From: Epiperipatus broadwayi | Lineage: Eukaryota > Onychophora > Udeonychophora > Euonychophora > Peripatidae | Reading direction: 5' to 3' | DNA: 64,000 bases | NCBI GenBank assembly: GCA_028023455.1 | Contig: JAQFVV010000991.1 | Location: 1 to 64,000, forward strand | Shown: positions 44,711 through 61,560 of the stretch, piece after piece | How the letters are laid out: every line of letters begins with the position of its first letter | Numbering within the stretch: the first letter of the stretch is position 1 | Notes under the pieces: generated by a model | Databases searched by the model: none | What the model saw: only the letters and a program-made list of their open reading frames with translations | What the model was told of the DNA's origin: nothing | Position numbers and translations under genes: made by a program

Positions 44711-44910
44711 ATTAACAAGGCAAAAGTCTCCATGCAGTAGTGCCACCCTGTGCCAACCAGAGTAATCAATGGATGCCAGAAGGATTGTGCATAAAATCCC
44801 TATCTAATGCCTACTCATCCGGTCATTATGCACAAGCCTTCTGGCATCCATTTATTACTCTGGTTGGCACAGGGTGGCACTACTGTATGGAGAGTTTTGC
44901 CTTGTTTAAT
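44711..44910. repeat. 200-bp foldback palindrome, GC-richer
   Basis: Arms pair through GTGCCACCCTGTGCCAACCA and GGATGCCAGAAGG on the left with their complements on the right. The loop is about 30 nt. It is unrelated in sequence to its two neighbours. The 74-codon frame at 44740-44964 is a by-product of the palindrome. Confidence 0.75.
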
Positions 44911-45353
44911 AATAATGTTGTTGTAACAACCATTAACTTTCAAATTCATTGCATATATAATTGACAAGTTACCATTTTACAAACTAGCCTAAACTGATAT
45001 AAATAATTAGTAATCCAGCAACCTATACACTGACAGCTCATAAGAAAAAGCAATGGCTGTAATAAAAATAAACACAATACTAAAATAAGATTTATGGTAA
45101 CAGCATTATACGAGCAGCTATATTTAAGATCTTATATATAAAATATTTTAATTATATCAATATTAATTCATTATCATAGCCATACATATTCATATATAGT
45201 AACATCACCCATTTTCTCATAAAAGTATTTATTAAAACTAAATCATTATATAAATGAAGCTATAGAAAATTTACACCTGGTATCAACAATATATCAAGTT
45301 AAATACATTCAATCACCCAATAGTTAAACTGTCAATACATGCAGCATGAGCTA

Positions 45354-45431
<78 letters not shown>

Positions 45432-47029
45432 CATTAGCAATTAAACATCATTATAAACTTAATAATTATATTTAGATACTGAAGATTATACATTTTACAT
45501 GTACTAAAATCTGAAATCTATATACTTTCCCTAAATAAGAAGGATTATTATTTTTAAACAATTCAAAGAACATTTTAATATGTTAATTTGAAAACATTTT
45601 ATCAACAGATATATTCATTTAGATAATGTTTAAGAACTAATAAGTTATGTTGTGAATAATTAATATTGGTACAAAAATTTTAAGTCAGAAACAGTTTATT
45701 TAAAAAAATAAATAAATAAATAAAAATTTATAAATAGCTTTTATTTACTATGATTTATTTACCAGTAAAATCGCATTTTCTTTCTGCAATTTATTAAAGA
45801 TTCTAGCAGATGATCTTTTTATTATGGTATTCCATATTAAATACAGACCTGTATGAAGTTGAATAGAAGATAACTTTTCCAGCAATTAATGGCTTAAAAC
45901 ATATTCCTATTCATATTGGATGAAGAGATCAAAAGACAGATTATCCATTTGAATTCATATCTATTTCCTGGGATAATAAACTATGCATTTAGAAATTCGT
46001 TTTTATGAGCTTAAAATTTAGTACTTTTTTTTTTTCCAGAATCATGATACAATCTGTCCACATGATCTGTAAATATCAAAAAGTTATTCTCAGCAAAACA
46101 CTAACAGAACAATAAATTACTTTAAACTTCACAATTCAGAATATTTAATAAAATAATAATATCAATTTTTTACAGATTAATATTTTTAATACAATAGAAT
46201 TGATTTCAAGAAAAATATTTTATACAATTATAAATACATTAACTTTTTTTTAATTATGGTTTTATAAAATTAATATTTATTTATATAAAGAGTAATAATT
46301 AATTTATAGAGCACTTGGAGAGCTTATGTAAATAGTGTGAACAGGCATTGTGCATTTAAATAAAGAATGCATAAGTTTCATATTTTTAAACTATTAAACA
46401 ATATTTCTTTTCCATATATATGTGTAATTTATACACTAATGATATACATTCTTATGGAATATATTGTTTTCATTTATATATAAAGTTGGAAAATAGAAAA
46501 AAAAATTATCTATGAGGTTTATATTATTATTTAATTAGTAGAATTGATGTTTTAAAAATATTTATGTTAACTCAATGGTACAATTTATTTAAAGAATTAA
46601 ATTCTATACCTGAATATATCTAGTGTAATGGGAGAGGTGGACATTAAATGATGATGAGAGGATTACATATCTTATTTAACTAGGTATATGGATCTATAAA
46701 AAATAATATTTTATTCTTATAAGAGACAATATCAGGTGTAAGTTACTCAAAATCATTAAAAAATAAACTGTGTTAAAAATATAATTTAATCTAGGTTTTA
46801 TTGAATTTAATTTAAATACATTATATTTTTAATAAAATTATAGCATAATTACTAATAAAGAGCTGTAAAACAATAACTCAATAATAAAAAAAGAGGTTTC
46901 AAATTGGAATTGTCGTATTTTGGAGGGGGAAAACCTATAATTTAATTTTTAATTATAATATACATTGCTAAAAATTAATAAAATGTAAATCATTTTAAAA
47001 ATAAATAAAACTATTTCATATCACCAAAT

Positions 47030-47030
<1 letters not shown>
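44911..47030. other. Intergenic AT-rich DNA
   Basis: No gene, RNA gene or element recognised apart from the TA tract at 45357-45431. Confidence 0.5.
45357..45431. repeat. (TA)n microsatellite
   Basis: Long TA tract with one GTGT interruption. Confidence 0.92.
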
Positions 47031-47124
<94 letters not shown>

Positions 47125-47151
47125 CATCATCATCATCATCATCATCATCAT
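47031..47151. repeat. (TAA)n(ATC)n compound microsatellite
   Basis: About 30 TAA units (47031-47123) run into nine ATC units (to 47151). The ATC part resembles the minus-strand tail of the RTE LINE, but no LINE sequence follows. Confidence 0.92.
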
Positions 47152-47629
47152 GGTATGGCTAATTAGTTAAAGTGATAGTGAATATTGTCAGAAAAATAAA
47201 TAAATAACATATAATATTATTCACTTTTTATTCTGTCATTTTTTATTGCATATGCAGGCAGGATATCAGAATCCAAACTATATGAATTTGAATTCGATCC
47301 TATCTATTTTCTGAATGCTTTTATGTTATCAAATTTTGCAGCACAAAAATATTTACAGAGAGAGTATATAATACTAGAACAATTAAAAAAAATAGACTAA
47401 AATGTGTTTATTTCTATGCAATGCGAATACATGTAATACATATTAAATTTTAATATTGTATAAAATATAAATTAAAAGATTTGTAATCCTAAACTAAAAT
47501 TTCATTTTCAAAGCAACAGTAAAACATTTGGTAGTAACTTCTAACACCAATACACTATTTCGAAAATGTGACTTGAATATAGTATCCAGACCATTATTAT
47601 CTTAGGAAGTTTAATTTAGCTTTAACCTG

Positions 47630-47633
<4 letters not shown>

Positions 47634-47710
<77 letters not shown>
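47634..47710. repeat. (TA)n microsatellite
   Basis: Uninterrupted TA tract bordering repeat R2 copy C. Confidence 0.92.
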
Positions 47711-47713
<3 letters not shown>

Positions 47714-48650
47714 AACCTTCCGCACATTCTCACCCCCAAAATATACTGTTTATTACGAATATTAGGGGTTCTAGCTCAGTTAAAAAATAAATAAATGAAA
47801 TATTCAGCATTAATTAAAATGATTACTAGCTCTAATTTTAAAATACAAATACGGTTCAATTTTAAAATGAATTAAACAAATATTTACTATTTTCATGAGA
47901 CATGGAGTGACAATACAGGGAACGACATAGATTACATTGAGCCATTATCCACACGATACTACCTCAATGGCATAAGAACACTATTCCCCCTTTTTACTAT
48001 ACCAAATAACTAACTCATAGTATTCTTACGACTTTCTGAGCTCTATTCACTACGATTAAAATAATAATCATATCTCAATCTTCTTTATAACAAGAATCTA
48101 GCTCAATTAAATAAAATGAAGTAAAATAAAATAAAATCTCAGGTTCATAAATTGTATTCTAACTGATTTAAAATTACGGTAGTAAAATATGAAAAGGAAT
48201 TTTATGTCATAATCTACTACACAGCAACTAATAATAATAAAAAATAATAATAACAATAATAATATAATATAATCTTATTTCTTCCTAAATGAAATAAATA
48301 AATATGTACGTGGTAGTATTTTAATAATCTGACAACAGAATATGTGTGGCAACATTAGCATATAATTTAATGTAATATTGTGGCAACCGACTTATGACCA
48401 ATAAATAATATAAAATTATGATCTTTTAATTTTAACATACCAATAAATTCTCAAAATTCTTATAACACTTTTATGTTTACCTTTTGTGCAAAATTTATAT
48501 GTCTGTTTCAATTATAAATGTATCGTGATTTCATGCATCCATGTGGAGACACAAAAACTTTAAAACAAATTTAAAACAAAGTTTATTAACAACATAAATA
48601 AATTAACAATATTTTTACACTATATACATTGGATATCCCTTACTTTCATA
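47711..48650 (+). repeat. Dispersed repeat R2, copy C
   Basis: Reverse-complement similarity to 4620-5582. It starts TCTAACCTTCCGCAC directly after the TA tract and runs past AAACAAAGTTTATTAAC at about 48,574. Non-coding. An LTR is the favoured reading; the other edge and a primer site are not found. Confidence 0.55.
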
Positions 48651-52452
<3,802 letters not shown>

Positions 52453-52644
52453 ACATTTGCAATTCTTGACTAAATAGTAATTTTTAAAAAAAAAACCTTA
52501 TCATGTCCAGGTATGGTTGTCTTAACTATTTAATGTAATAATGTAGTAAGGTTTATTTTTTTAAATGTATGAATATATAATTTTAATCAATTTCATATAA
52601 TAACCTAATGAAAATATTACTGTACCATATATTAGTAGTTTACT

Positions 52645-53800
52645 TTTTAAAAAAAAAATGCTTGAAAAATATATTTATAATTGAAGTTTCCAATCACAAT
52701 GCATAAGTCACTTTTATGTAATCTAATATAGGAAATCAATATCATAAATATATAATACACTTTTTATGAAGAACTTTAATGTATAAATGAAATATATGAA
52801 TATTTAGTTATTCACAATATTTTATGACATTTAAAACTAAAATAGTGATAATTTTATGCTAAAAGCTTATTTTAAAAAGAAAAAAAAACATGAATGATAG
52901 TTTCCAAGTACAATGCATATATCACTTTGAAGTAATCTAATATGGTCAATCAGTATTATCTGCATTATACATTTGTTTGAAGAATTTTAATGTATTCTTA
53001 AACAATATGGATATATAGTTAATGCAATTTTGTGACAGCCAAAATCAACCCTTGCCACATTTTTATTCAATATTTACAATGAATTTTTTATCACTAGATC
53101 AAAGTATTCACAATTTTGTATAATATCTCAATCAAAACTTGCTAATGCTATACCAAACGTTCATTTTGATGAGAAAAAAACAATAGTGACTGATTTTAAT
53201 GTCAGTGCAAAGTTACATTACTATATTTTGATGTAAAAATATGTCTTCAGAACACAGTTTATCTTTATTAATTGAATTGTAAAAAAACATAACAGTTAAT
53301 TATTATTTATTCTCATTTTCATGCATAACATAAAACAAAAAGTTTGAAATTTTATGTTAAACATTTATCTTTGAAATGAAAACTGAAAAAAAAAAAAAAA
53401 TGAAATAAAATTTTTCATTATATTAATTTTTGATCATAAATATGAATCTTATATTTTTATTATAAATTTTTTCTTACTTAATAATGCAAAAAATATATCT
53501 ATATGTTATTATTCACAATTCTGTGTGTACAACTGAAATCAACATTGCCTATTCTATACTAAAAGTTTATTTTCAAGTAGAAAAACAAGCAAAAAAATAT
53601 GGTTACAGTTTTAATATCACCATAAAGTTAAGTAATTCTATTTCAATATAGAAATATAACATCAAAATACAGTTTCTCTTTAGAAAGTTCATAACTCTAA
53701 TGTTAAATGTTTATTTTAAAAATGTAAGCATAAAAACAATCATAAAGCATTCGTTTAATTTTTGATAAAGTGTTGAAAGAATCTTCAACTTTTATTATGA
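52645..53800. repeat. Diverged tandem repeat, units of about 200-230 bp
   Basis: A block of the form CTAAAARTTTATTTT..AGAAAAA followed by AGT..AATRTCAC..TAATCTA recurs near 52,645, 52,867, 53,162, 53,357, 53,571 and 53,707. The first two units are the most alike (TTCCAAKYACAATGCATAWRT). This looks like an old satellite array. Confidence 0.5.
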
Positions 53801-56138
53801 ATTTTTCATAGCTTAACAATACAAAAATTCAATTTAAATGTAAGTAAATTAAAATATTTAAATGTATTTGTATGATTAAGTTTTAAAAGTAATATAGAAA
53901 AATTAAATAAATATTTAAGTATTTTTTACAATCAACAATAAAATTGGTACAAGTTTTATTATTGTGCAGGAATTCAAATTTCTACCACTTGCAAATGTAA
54001 AGTTTGTTAGTAATCAATTTTTTTTACAAAATCTGGACTAATAAGTTAACTGCATTTCATTTTTAAACAGATTTACTTATATAATTGTAGATTTGTTTTA
54101 TTTAAATGACTTTGTGTATATCCACAATATTTCTGAATAGAAAATTAAATTTGAATCCAGGTTTTTATGTTAATAGTCTCTATCTATATAATTTTAGAAT
54201 TAGTACAAAATACCATAAACCAATCATAAGAAGATGCAATTAATGGCATATTAAGCAGTACAGCTCTAAAGATTTTCATGATAAAATTATAGTTAAAAAA
54301 TTAACTTTCATCTTTTAATTTTTATGTGATGTAGATATTTAAATTTCATTTTTTCTTATTTTATTTATTTACCTTATATTAGACTTTCATTCATTAATTT
54401 TATTTCACATTAAATTTTATTACCAGATATTCTTTTATCTATTTTTATATCTTATTTACAATTATATTTACACATGCGTTACCTAGCCTGAATAATTTCT
54501 AAAATTGGACAATACTATATCTTTAACTTTCATAATAACATTATGTTTCAAGGAAAAAAGATACAATTAGAGATTAACTTTTTCAAAGAGTATATTGCAT
54601 TGCTACATAGTGATTCTAACTCTGTAAAACATTTCCCATAAAATTTCATTATGAAATTAAATTTGATGGTGTTTCTATAATTTTTCAATGAATATTTCTG
54701 CTTTCTTCTCTTATAAGTTCCCATCCAACGCTGAACTGTTTTTCTACCTGATCTATTTTGTTTACAGTGATTTTATTCTGGTCTTATGGTGCTTTATGGT
54801 ATTTTCTAATTTGGTATAGTTTATTTTGTTTAATACTTTATTTTAAATGATAACAATTCTATTTTTTGTTCCTAGATAACATATATAAACAAAGGATAAA
54901 CGCAGTTTTAATTTTAATTACTCATTGCACAAAACAATAAGAATATTTTATATTTTGTTTAACAATACGGAAGTATAGTTTTGCTTATTTTAAAAGCTTA
55001 TATTTTTCTTTCTAGTATATGCTCTTTAATAAGATTTTTTTATTAATAAATATTCAATAAAATTTGTTTTTATAATTACTCTTATTTTTTTTAGGGATCA
55101 TAAAACTTAAGTAGTGAGAAAGAAAAAAAAAACATTCACATTAGTCATAGTTCAAACATATTTTTTTTTAAATTTCTCAATGTAACAATATCTTTAAAGT
55201 TTAAAAACACTCACTATTTCTACTAGTTTTAAAAACATTTTAAATAATACTTATTGTAGAAAATAATTAAATTTGCCGTAATCTTTATTCCAATTGAAGG
55301 CTACTAAAATTATACAAACATTTTAAGTCTTCTATATAATACATTCAGCAAAGATAAACATGAGTGGTTCTATATTTTAGCTTTTATTTTTGTATGTATA
55401 TAAAAAATAAAAATAAAAGATAGTAAATCCTTAAGCATGACTGCCAACTTATAAATTTAAGGCATGCATTGATCATTTATGTTATTAAGTATTTTTACAC
55501 AGTTATTGTTTTAGTTTATAAAATATTCTTTTGTTTATTTGAAACTCAATATAACTTACTCAGACTTCAACTTCACCTTTTTTTAAAAAGCTTTAGAAAA
55601 AACTTCTGACATATTTGAATATTTTATATTTTAAAATAAATCTTTTTCTATATCATTTATTGATAATCTTTGCATTATTTATTACAAATTTAAGCTTTCA
55701 AATGAGAGACATTCTAAATGTTAATATTTGAACTTTGTAAAACAGGAAAATAAAATATTAAATAAAGTTTGTAGCCACAATAATGATGCTTGGCTTTATT
55801 GGACACAATTTTATCTATTCAAAAAGTTATTAAAATGAAATATTAGATGTTTGAACTCCATTTATAAATTGAAAATAAATTTAGGGTTAGTTATCATTAA
55901 AGAAAAATATAAGTTGAAATTAAAGCTAAAACGGATTATTTATATGATTTACCTTATCTATTACTTTTGCAATGGTTCATATAATTATAACCCACTATTG
56001 ATGGTTTTGATTGCCCAGCAATCTTATTCAGAAGTATAAAAAACACAACAGAAATACATGAATACAAATATACATGAATACATAATTTTGCATTATATAT
56101 ATATATTAAAATCATAAAGCTAAATTAGTTCAATAAAT
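53801..56138. other. Intergenic AT-rich DNA
   Basis: No gene seen. The 62-codon frame at 55851-56039 has no features. Confidence 0.45.
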
Positions 56139-56195
56139 AATTAAAATTAGACTAAATTCACACTCAAACAGACTATCCAAAAATAAACTCTAAAA

Positions 56196-56237
56196 CACAA
56201 CCAATGGTTTCACTGCTAAAAGCAGACTTATCAAGTG
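56196..56237 (-). ncRNA. Degenerate hammerhead-like motif in inverted arm
   Basis: On the minus strand: CTTGATAAG, stem CTGC/GCAG around TTTTA, GAAA, stem ACC/GGT around ATT, then T. The stems and GAAA fit a minimal hammerhead; the CTGATGA core is altered (TTGATAA). Probably decayed. The opposite arm is still more degraded. Confidence 0.42.
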
Positions 56238-56365
56238 TAAAGAACTACAAAATAACAACAGATTTAAACTAAACATTACCACAATTCCATTTACTTTCCA
56301 TATACACTTAAAATTAAAAGAACTCTTAAATAAGTTAATTGCTTCAAAATTATATATTTTAATAA

Positions 56366-56520
56366 TAAAGATTCTTTAATTCTTTTTATTTTATTTCTTT
56401 CAAAAAAGGCAACCTTAGCTTCATCAAAATTAATAGTGTGACCTATATCTTTTTTATGGATATATAAGGCAGAACTAAGATATTTCTTTGTAACCCTACT
56501 TTAAAGTATCTTTATTATTT
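56366..56520 (-). pseudogene. Penelope GIY-YIG C-terminal fragment
   Basis: The minus strand reads RVTKKYLSSALYIHKKDIGH then TINFDEAKVAFFERNKIKRI. This matches AALSLHTIDSGHKIDF and the downstream Lys-rich block of the better copy at 40.4 kb. The GIY and YIG parts themselves are missing, so it is a relic. The distal acidic position corresponds to KESLLIK. Confidence 0.68.
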
Positions 56521-56749
56521 CATTTAATTTCAAACTATTCTGAAGCAGTTAACTTATTTAAAAATTCCTTTAATATTATGGGTGTTTTGGAAGTAAGTGA
56601 AATTGTGGGTAATGTTTATTTTAAATAAGTTGTTATTTTGTAGTTCTTTATACTTGAGAAGTCTGTTTATAGGAGTAAAATTATTAGTAGTATTTTAGAG
56701 TTTATTTTCTTGGATAGTATGATTGAGTTGTGAATTTGTGATAATTTTG

Positions 56750-56756
<7 letters not shown>

Positions 56757-56794
<38 letters not shown>

Positions 56795-56860
56795 CAGAAA
56801 TCTTATAAGATTATATATATATATATATATATATATATAATCTTATAAGATTTCTGGGAC
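56757..56860. repeat. Perfect 23-nt palindrome nested in (TA)n
   Basis: GTCCCAGAAATCTTATAAGA (from 56791) and its exact complement (to 56860) enclose a TA run, and another TA run precedes the left arm (56757-56790). ATTTTGAT on the left and ATCAAAAC on the right extend the symmetry. Confidence 0.85.
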
Positions 56861-57784
56861 AATCAAAACTATCAATAGTAAGTTGTAATTACATTATGCA
56901 TTGCAAAAGAAAAAAAAAACCATAATTGATATTAATATTATATGGATTTGGCAATGCAATAATAGAGATAAAGTGAAATTTATTATTATTAAAATTAGAA
57001 AAAACTTTTTACATGACAAAAGCCATTTATATTACCCAATATAAACTGCTTCCACATTGCTATAACAAATTTTTTATGTCTTGTCTTATGAAAAATAAAT
57101 ATTTTAAAATAAAATATAATTGTATTCATGTAGTTTGGGGTTTAAAATAAGTATTGTACATCAAAATACTGTCTAAATAATCTTTAATATATAAATAAAG
57201 TACTGAAGTCAGATGTCACATGACTTAATTTTAATAAAGCTTGTATTTACAAATGTTATATATAGAGCTCACAAAGCAAGCTTTAACAAGCTTTGAGAAT
57301 ATTCTATATATAATAAATAAAGTACTAAATATCACAATTTTCTTTTCCAATATATTTTTCTATTATTTCTCCTTGGGTTAAACAATCCTCAAATCAGGAT
57401 ATGACAGTTCTATTGAGATCATATGTAGAAAAGAACAAGTCTGATTTTTTTGCTATGCAAATTATGTATTGTAATTTCTTAAAGATTTAGTACTGACATC
57501 TTCAGATTATTTTTTCAACTAATAATTTAAAATGATTTTCATGATAATATAAACCTGTGCACAATATTTTAAAGTTATAGATAGGTTCAAAATAATGAAA
57601 AAAAAATAGTAATTGGAGTATTATTATAATGGGTAGTGTTTTGATCTATTGTGTCAGTCACTTGATGGCATTGATGCTAAGCAAAAACACATTGATATAA
57701 CATTCCCAGGCTAGAGATTCTATAGAACTACAATGTCCATAAAATTAAAATAATTCAAACAAAATATAAAAATGTAAGCAGAAT
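56861..57784. other. Intergenic DNA
   Basis: AT-rich. A short inverted pair (CAAAGCAAGCTTTAACAAGC near 57,276) is present. No gene. Confidence 0.45.
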
Positions 57785-58370
57785 TTTTGGGACAGTAATT
57801 AATCAGAGACTGGCTTCTTTTGTGTGTGTGTATTGATAAAAAAATACATTACTTTTGAATATCAAATAACAGTACATTGGAAACTTTTTTGGACAATAAT
57901 TCAAACCAAGTTTTACAATGAAAGCTGACTTTGACCTTTTTGGGACAGTAATTAATTTGGACAGTAATTAGTCAGAGATGGGCTTCTTTGGTTTTTTTTA
58001 TTTTGCTTATCAGAAAAGTTATGGTACTTTTTTAATACAAAATTAAATTAAATTTTAGGCTGTTTTGGATAGTAATTATCAGACATCATGTTTTTGGGGG
58101 AGGGGGGGAGAAATTAGATTGCACTCTTTGTAGATGTATATAAAATTACATTACTTTTTAAATAACAAATAATAGTAAATATAGTGGAGACTTATTTGGA
58201 GAGTAATTAATCAGAGATGGGCTTCTTGGTTTTTTTTTTCTGTATTGGGAAAGTTATAGTAGTTTTTTAATAAAAAAATAAATTATATTTTACCCTTTTT
58301 TGGCCAATAATTAATCAGACATTGCATTTTGGGGAGGGGAGGAATAAATTTGATTGCAATTTACCCAATA
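57785..58370. repeat. Tandem array with alternating A and B units
   Basis: TTTGGRCARTAATTAATCAGA-type blocks recur near 57,790, 57,960 and 58,195 followed by GATGGGCTTCTT, and near 57,888, 58,064 and 58,301. The last two of these are followed by CATTGCATTTTGGGG-like DNA. Units are about 100-130 bp, so the array behaves as a dimer of about 200-240 bp. Confidence 0.55.
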
Positions 58371-60844
58371 AAGTTATTAATAATTATAACAAACTGTTAT
58401 AATGAAATCAGACTCCAATGTCTGGCAATTGGCAATTTTGAGAGTTTGAAGCAGCCATCTTTTCTGTCTCAGATGATTTCTCACAATATGTTACTTTCAT
58501 CATGATTTTTGAAATAATACTGTGACACACCCTAAAATCAAATTTCCGATGCTAACACAGTCCTGATAGAACAGTGATGACACTGTTAAAACTGTTAGAG
58601 GTACCAGGAGGTCAGTTCACATGAAGCAAAAAAAGGTGGACCTGAAAAGTTAAATTATTTAGACATAATGCAGTCAACACACCATCTCACGATACTGTAG
58701 TGAAAATATACAACCCAGCATTATGATAAAGTCCATAACACAACTATGACAGTCAATGAAGACATTTTTCTGTGCTTTTAGCATAGAAAAGACAGAGTGG
58801 TTGCCAGCAGCCAAATAAACAGACTCTTTCTGTGTCTTATTGTAGAAAGAAAGCTATCTGCTTGGCTGTGGCCATGAAAATGTTATATTTCCAGCAATTT
58901 ATATAGAAATAATGCTGTCAAGCAAATAACATGATAGATCAGAACACAACCTTATAATTACCAAAACAGAAAAAACTTTATGGTGTTGCCCTAACTATAA
59001 TGAAGCATTATGTATAAAAATGAAATATTTTTACAAGTAAAACATGTTTTTTTGAAATATTTAAGTTAGTGTCATTTTAGTAAAATAAGAAAATTAAGCA
59101 TTGTTTTTTTTTTGTTTCACATCTATTTGTTTTTGTTCAAATTTGAAATATTCTGTGAAAAATGTTAAAAACCTTTAAATATTAAATAATAAATATTTGT
59201 ATTAAAATAGTATAGAATACTTTGCTTACATATAAAATAACTTTATTTTGTTGAAACAAATAGTTTAGTTAAATAAAGCACAAATTTTTTAAACATAAAA
59301 AGAGAACATATGAAAATAGTAAATGATATCCAAGATTTCTTTCATACTGAACCAGGTTTTTCCAGTTTGGCGCAGATCAAAATCTCTTTCACTCTCATCA
59401 TTTGGTCAATCATTTATTTGCTATATTTTATTTAAAGTAGATAATGTCTAAGATATGAGTTCAGGAAGTTTGATTTTTATAGACAAATTGTAGTACATAT
59501 ATATATAAATATTTAATAATTACATTATTGAATGTGTAGGTAATACAAGAGCGCAGATCAACTTCTGTGAGATGCCAAATAAAAATGTATATACCATTTT
59601 CTTTGTTCACTTATTGTACTAGTTTACTAAAACTTAATTTTTTGATAATGCTATAGTTAAAATAAATTTCGGACTTAAGCAGACGCAAATGAAGAATTAT
59701 TAATTTGAACTTATAATAAAATTTATAAAGGTAAAAAACTGAATCTTATTTTATAATAACATTTGTAAATAATAAAGAGAAGTCAATTAATTTTAAATAT
59801 TTTATAAACACAGCACCACTAGATGTACTTGCAGCACAAAGTAAGCAAATCAACTTCCATGACTTGTCAAATATATGTACTCACTTTTTTTTGTCAAAAA
59901 ATCTAATAATCACCACATCTGGCATAAATTTAAATTTCACCATAATTACTGTGTTTCTCAAAAAACTTTGTCTTAATAAAATCTAAGACTAAAAAAAAAA
60001 AAAATCACTATTTTATTCTTAGATTTTCTGAAAAATCAAGTAATATATATATTTGACAGCTCACAGGAGTTTGTCTACTTTTTTATATAACAATAATTTT
60101 TCCACACAATTATTTAAGTAAAATTTCTGCTACATCATAAGGTAACCAAAAACATAACCAAGTGAATTTATAATGAGCCATTATGAATTTTAATTGGTCC
60201 ATGAAAATGATTGCATATATAAAATTTTACCACACATCTTTGAATCTCTATCTAAATAAATGATTAGTAATAATCATGAATATATTTATGCAAAATGGCC
60301 ATGAATTAAAAATTGAGTGCTAAAAGTTTGACATTTATAGATTAAATTGTAATAACAACAACAATAGTGTAATATTGTATACTGCAGCAACTAAGTTCGA
60401 ATATGCTACCAATAACAGCAATTCAAAAATTAAAATGTCATTTTTATAACTTTTAGATAACACCCACTTTCTCATATCAATGTTAATTTACTAGTCAAAA
60501 GGTAGCGATATATACACCGAATGTTGAGACATATCATTCATCATGGTAATAATTTTTAATTGATAATAATTTATAAATTTATTTATTTTATTCCATTTAA
60601 AATAGCTAGAAACTTACCTATTATTATTAGAAAAGTAGGTGAGTAAATAAAAACAAATTACCGATATCTAAAAAAATAAGTTTAGTATTTAGAAATCTGT
60701 ATCAATCAGAAACATTTTCATGTTCCATTTATTACATTCAAATATCAGCCTTTCAAGCTAATTGAGCACGCGCCTTTTTGAGAGTGTTAAATAAATGAAT
60801 ACTTTCCTATTCAATCCAAGATATAGTATTTATGTTATTTAGAT

Positions 60845-60905
60845 TTAAGAACGAACTAAAATCATTGTAGACCAGTCACTAACCGCTATGCTATAAGTAC
60901 CTGGT
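60845..60905 (-). other. Possible tRNA-like SINE relic
   Basis: On the minus strand TAGCATAGCGGTTAG resembles a Pol III A box (TRGCNNAGYNGG). AGTTCGTTC, about 36 bases on, is a weak B box. No 3' tail was identified. Confidence 0.25.
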
Positions 60906-61209
60906 TTCAAATTTATAAAAAAAAAAAATACGTAACTTTCTTTAAGCAATAAAATAAAAATTATTTTGGTAAAATAAAATATTTTTTTTTAAATTTAAAA
61001 CATTTATTCTTGATTAGAAACATATTGGGTAACAACAACTAATATTATTATAATAATAAAAGGGTATGCAATTAAGACTTACGATATAAACTTATAAAAT
61101 CTACTTTATTATAATCATATAAAAATAAGGATAATAAAAATAAATTACATAGTAAAACGTATGTATTCTTTATATTAAACATCTTACTTTACTGATAAGA
61201 GAGAAATAG

Positions 61210-61560
61210 TAGATATAAGTATAGTTTAATTAATGAATAAATGGATACCTAGGTAAAACATTAATGAATTAATAGATTAATAGACAGTTAAATATGTAGA
61301 TAATGTGGCAGATAGAAGATAAATAAATAGATTGATATGTAGATAGGCAGGTATATAGATGGTAAATATATGAGTATGTGATTGAGTGGATGGAGCAGTG
61401 AATAAATGAAAATGGATAGAAGAATATATAGATTGACTAATAAGTAATTTAGTAAGTAAATGAACAGATAAGTAAATAAACAGCTAAGTAAGTATGTGGG
61501 TAGAGAGATATGCAAAAAAGTAGTTTTAAATATATGTAAATATATAGATAAATACATAAA
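61210..61560. repeat. Degenerate TAGA/TAAG tetranucleotide tract
   Basis: Imperfect TAGATAGA and AAGTAAGT units. They generate the 89-codon minus frame rich in Tyr, Leu and Ile, which is not a gene. Confidence 0.7.

Larger units (their letters stand above)
56139..56752 (-). mobile_element. Inverted-repeat-bounded Penelope remnant
   Basis: Two arms of about 230 nt (56139-56365 and 56524-56752) are imperfect reverse complements, sharing AAAGAACTACAAAATAACAA, AATAAACTCTAAAA and TAAATAAGTTAA. The centre encodes part of a GIY-YIG domain on the minus strand. It parallels the unit at 40410-41150 but is older and from another family. Confidence 0.65.

Noticed and set aside
44740-44964. 74-codon frame
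   Set aside because: It is made by the arms of a 200-bp palindrome.
47031-47151. CRISPR-like or telomere-like array
   Set aside because: It is a plain (TAA)n(ATC)n microsatellite with no spacers.
61288-61557. 89-codon minus frame resembling a membrane protein
   Set aside because: Its Tyr/Leu/Ile bias comes from a degenerate TAGA/TAAG repeat.
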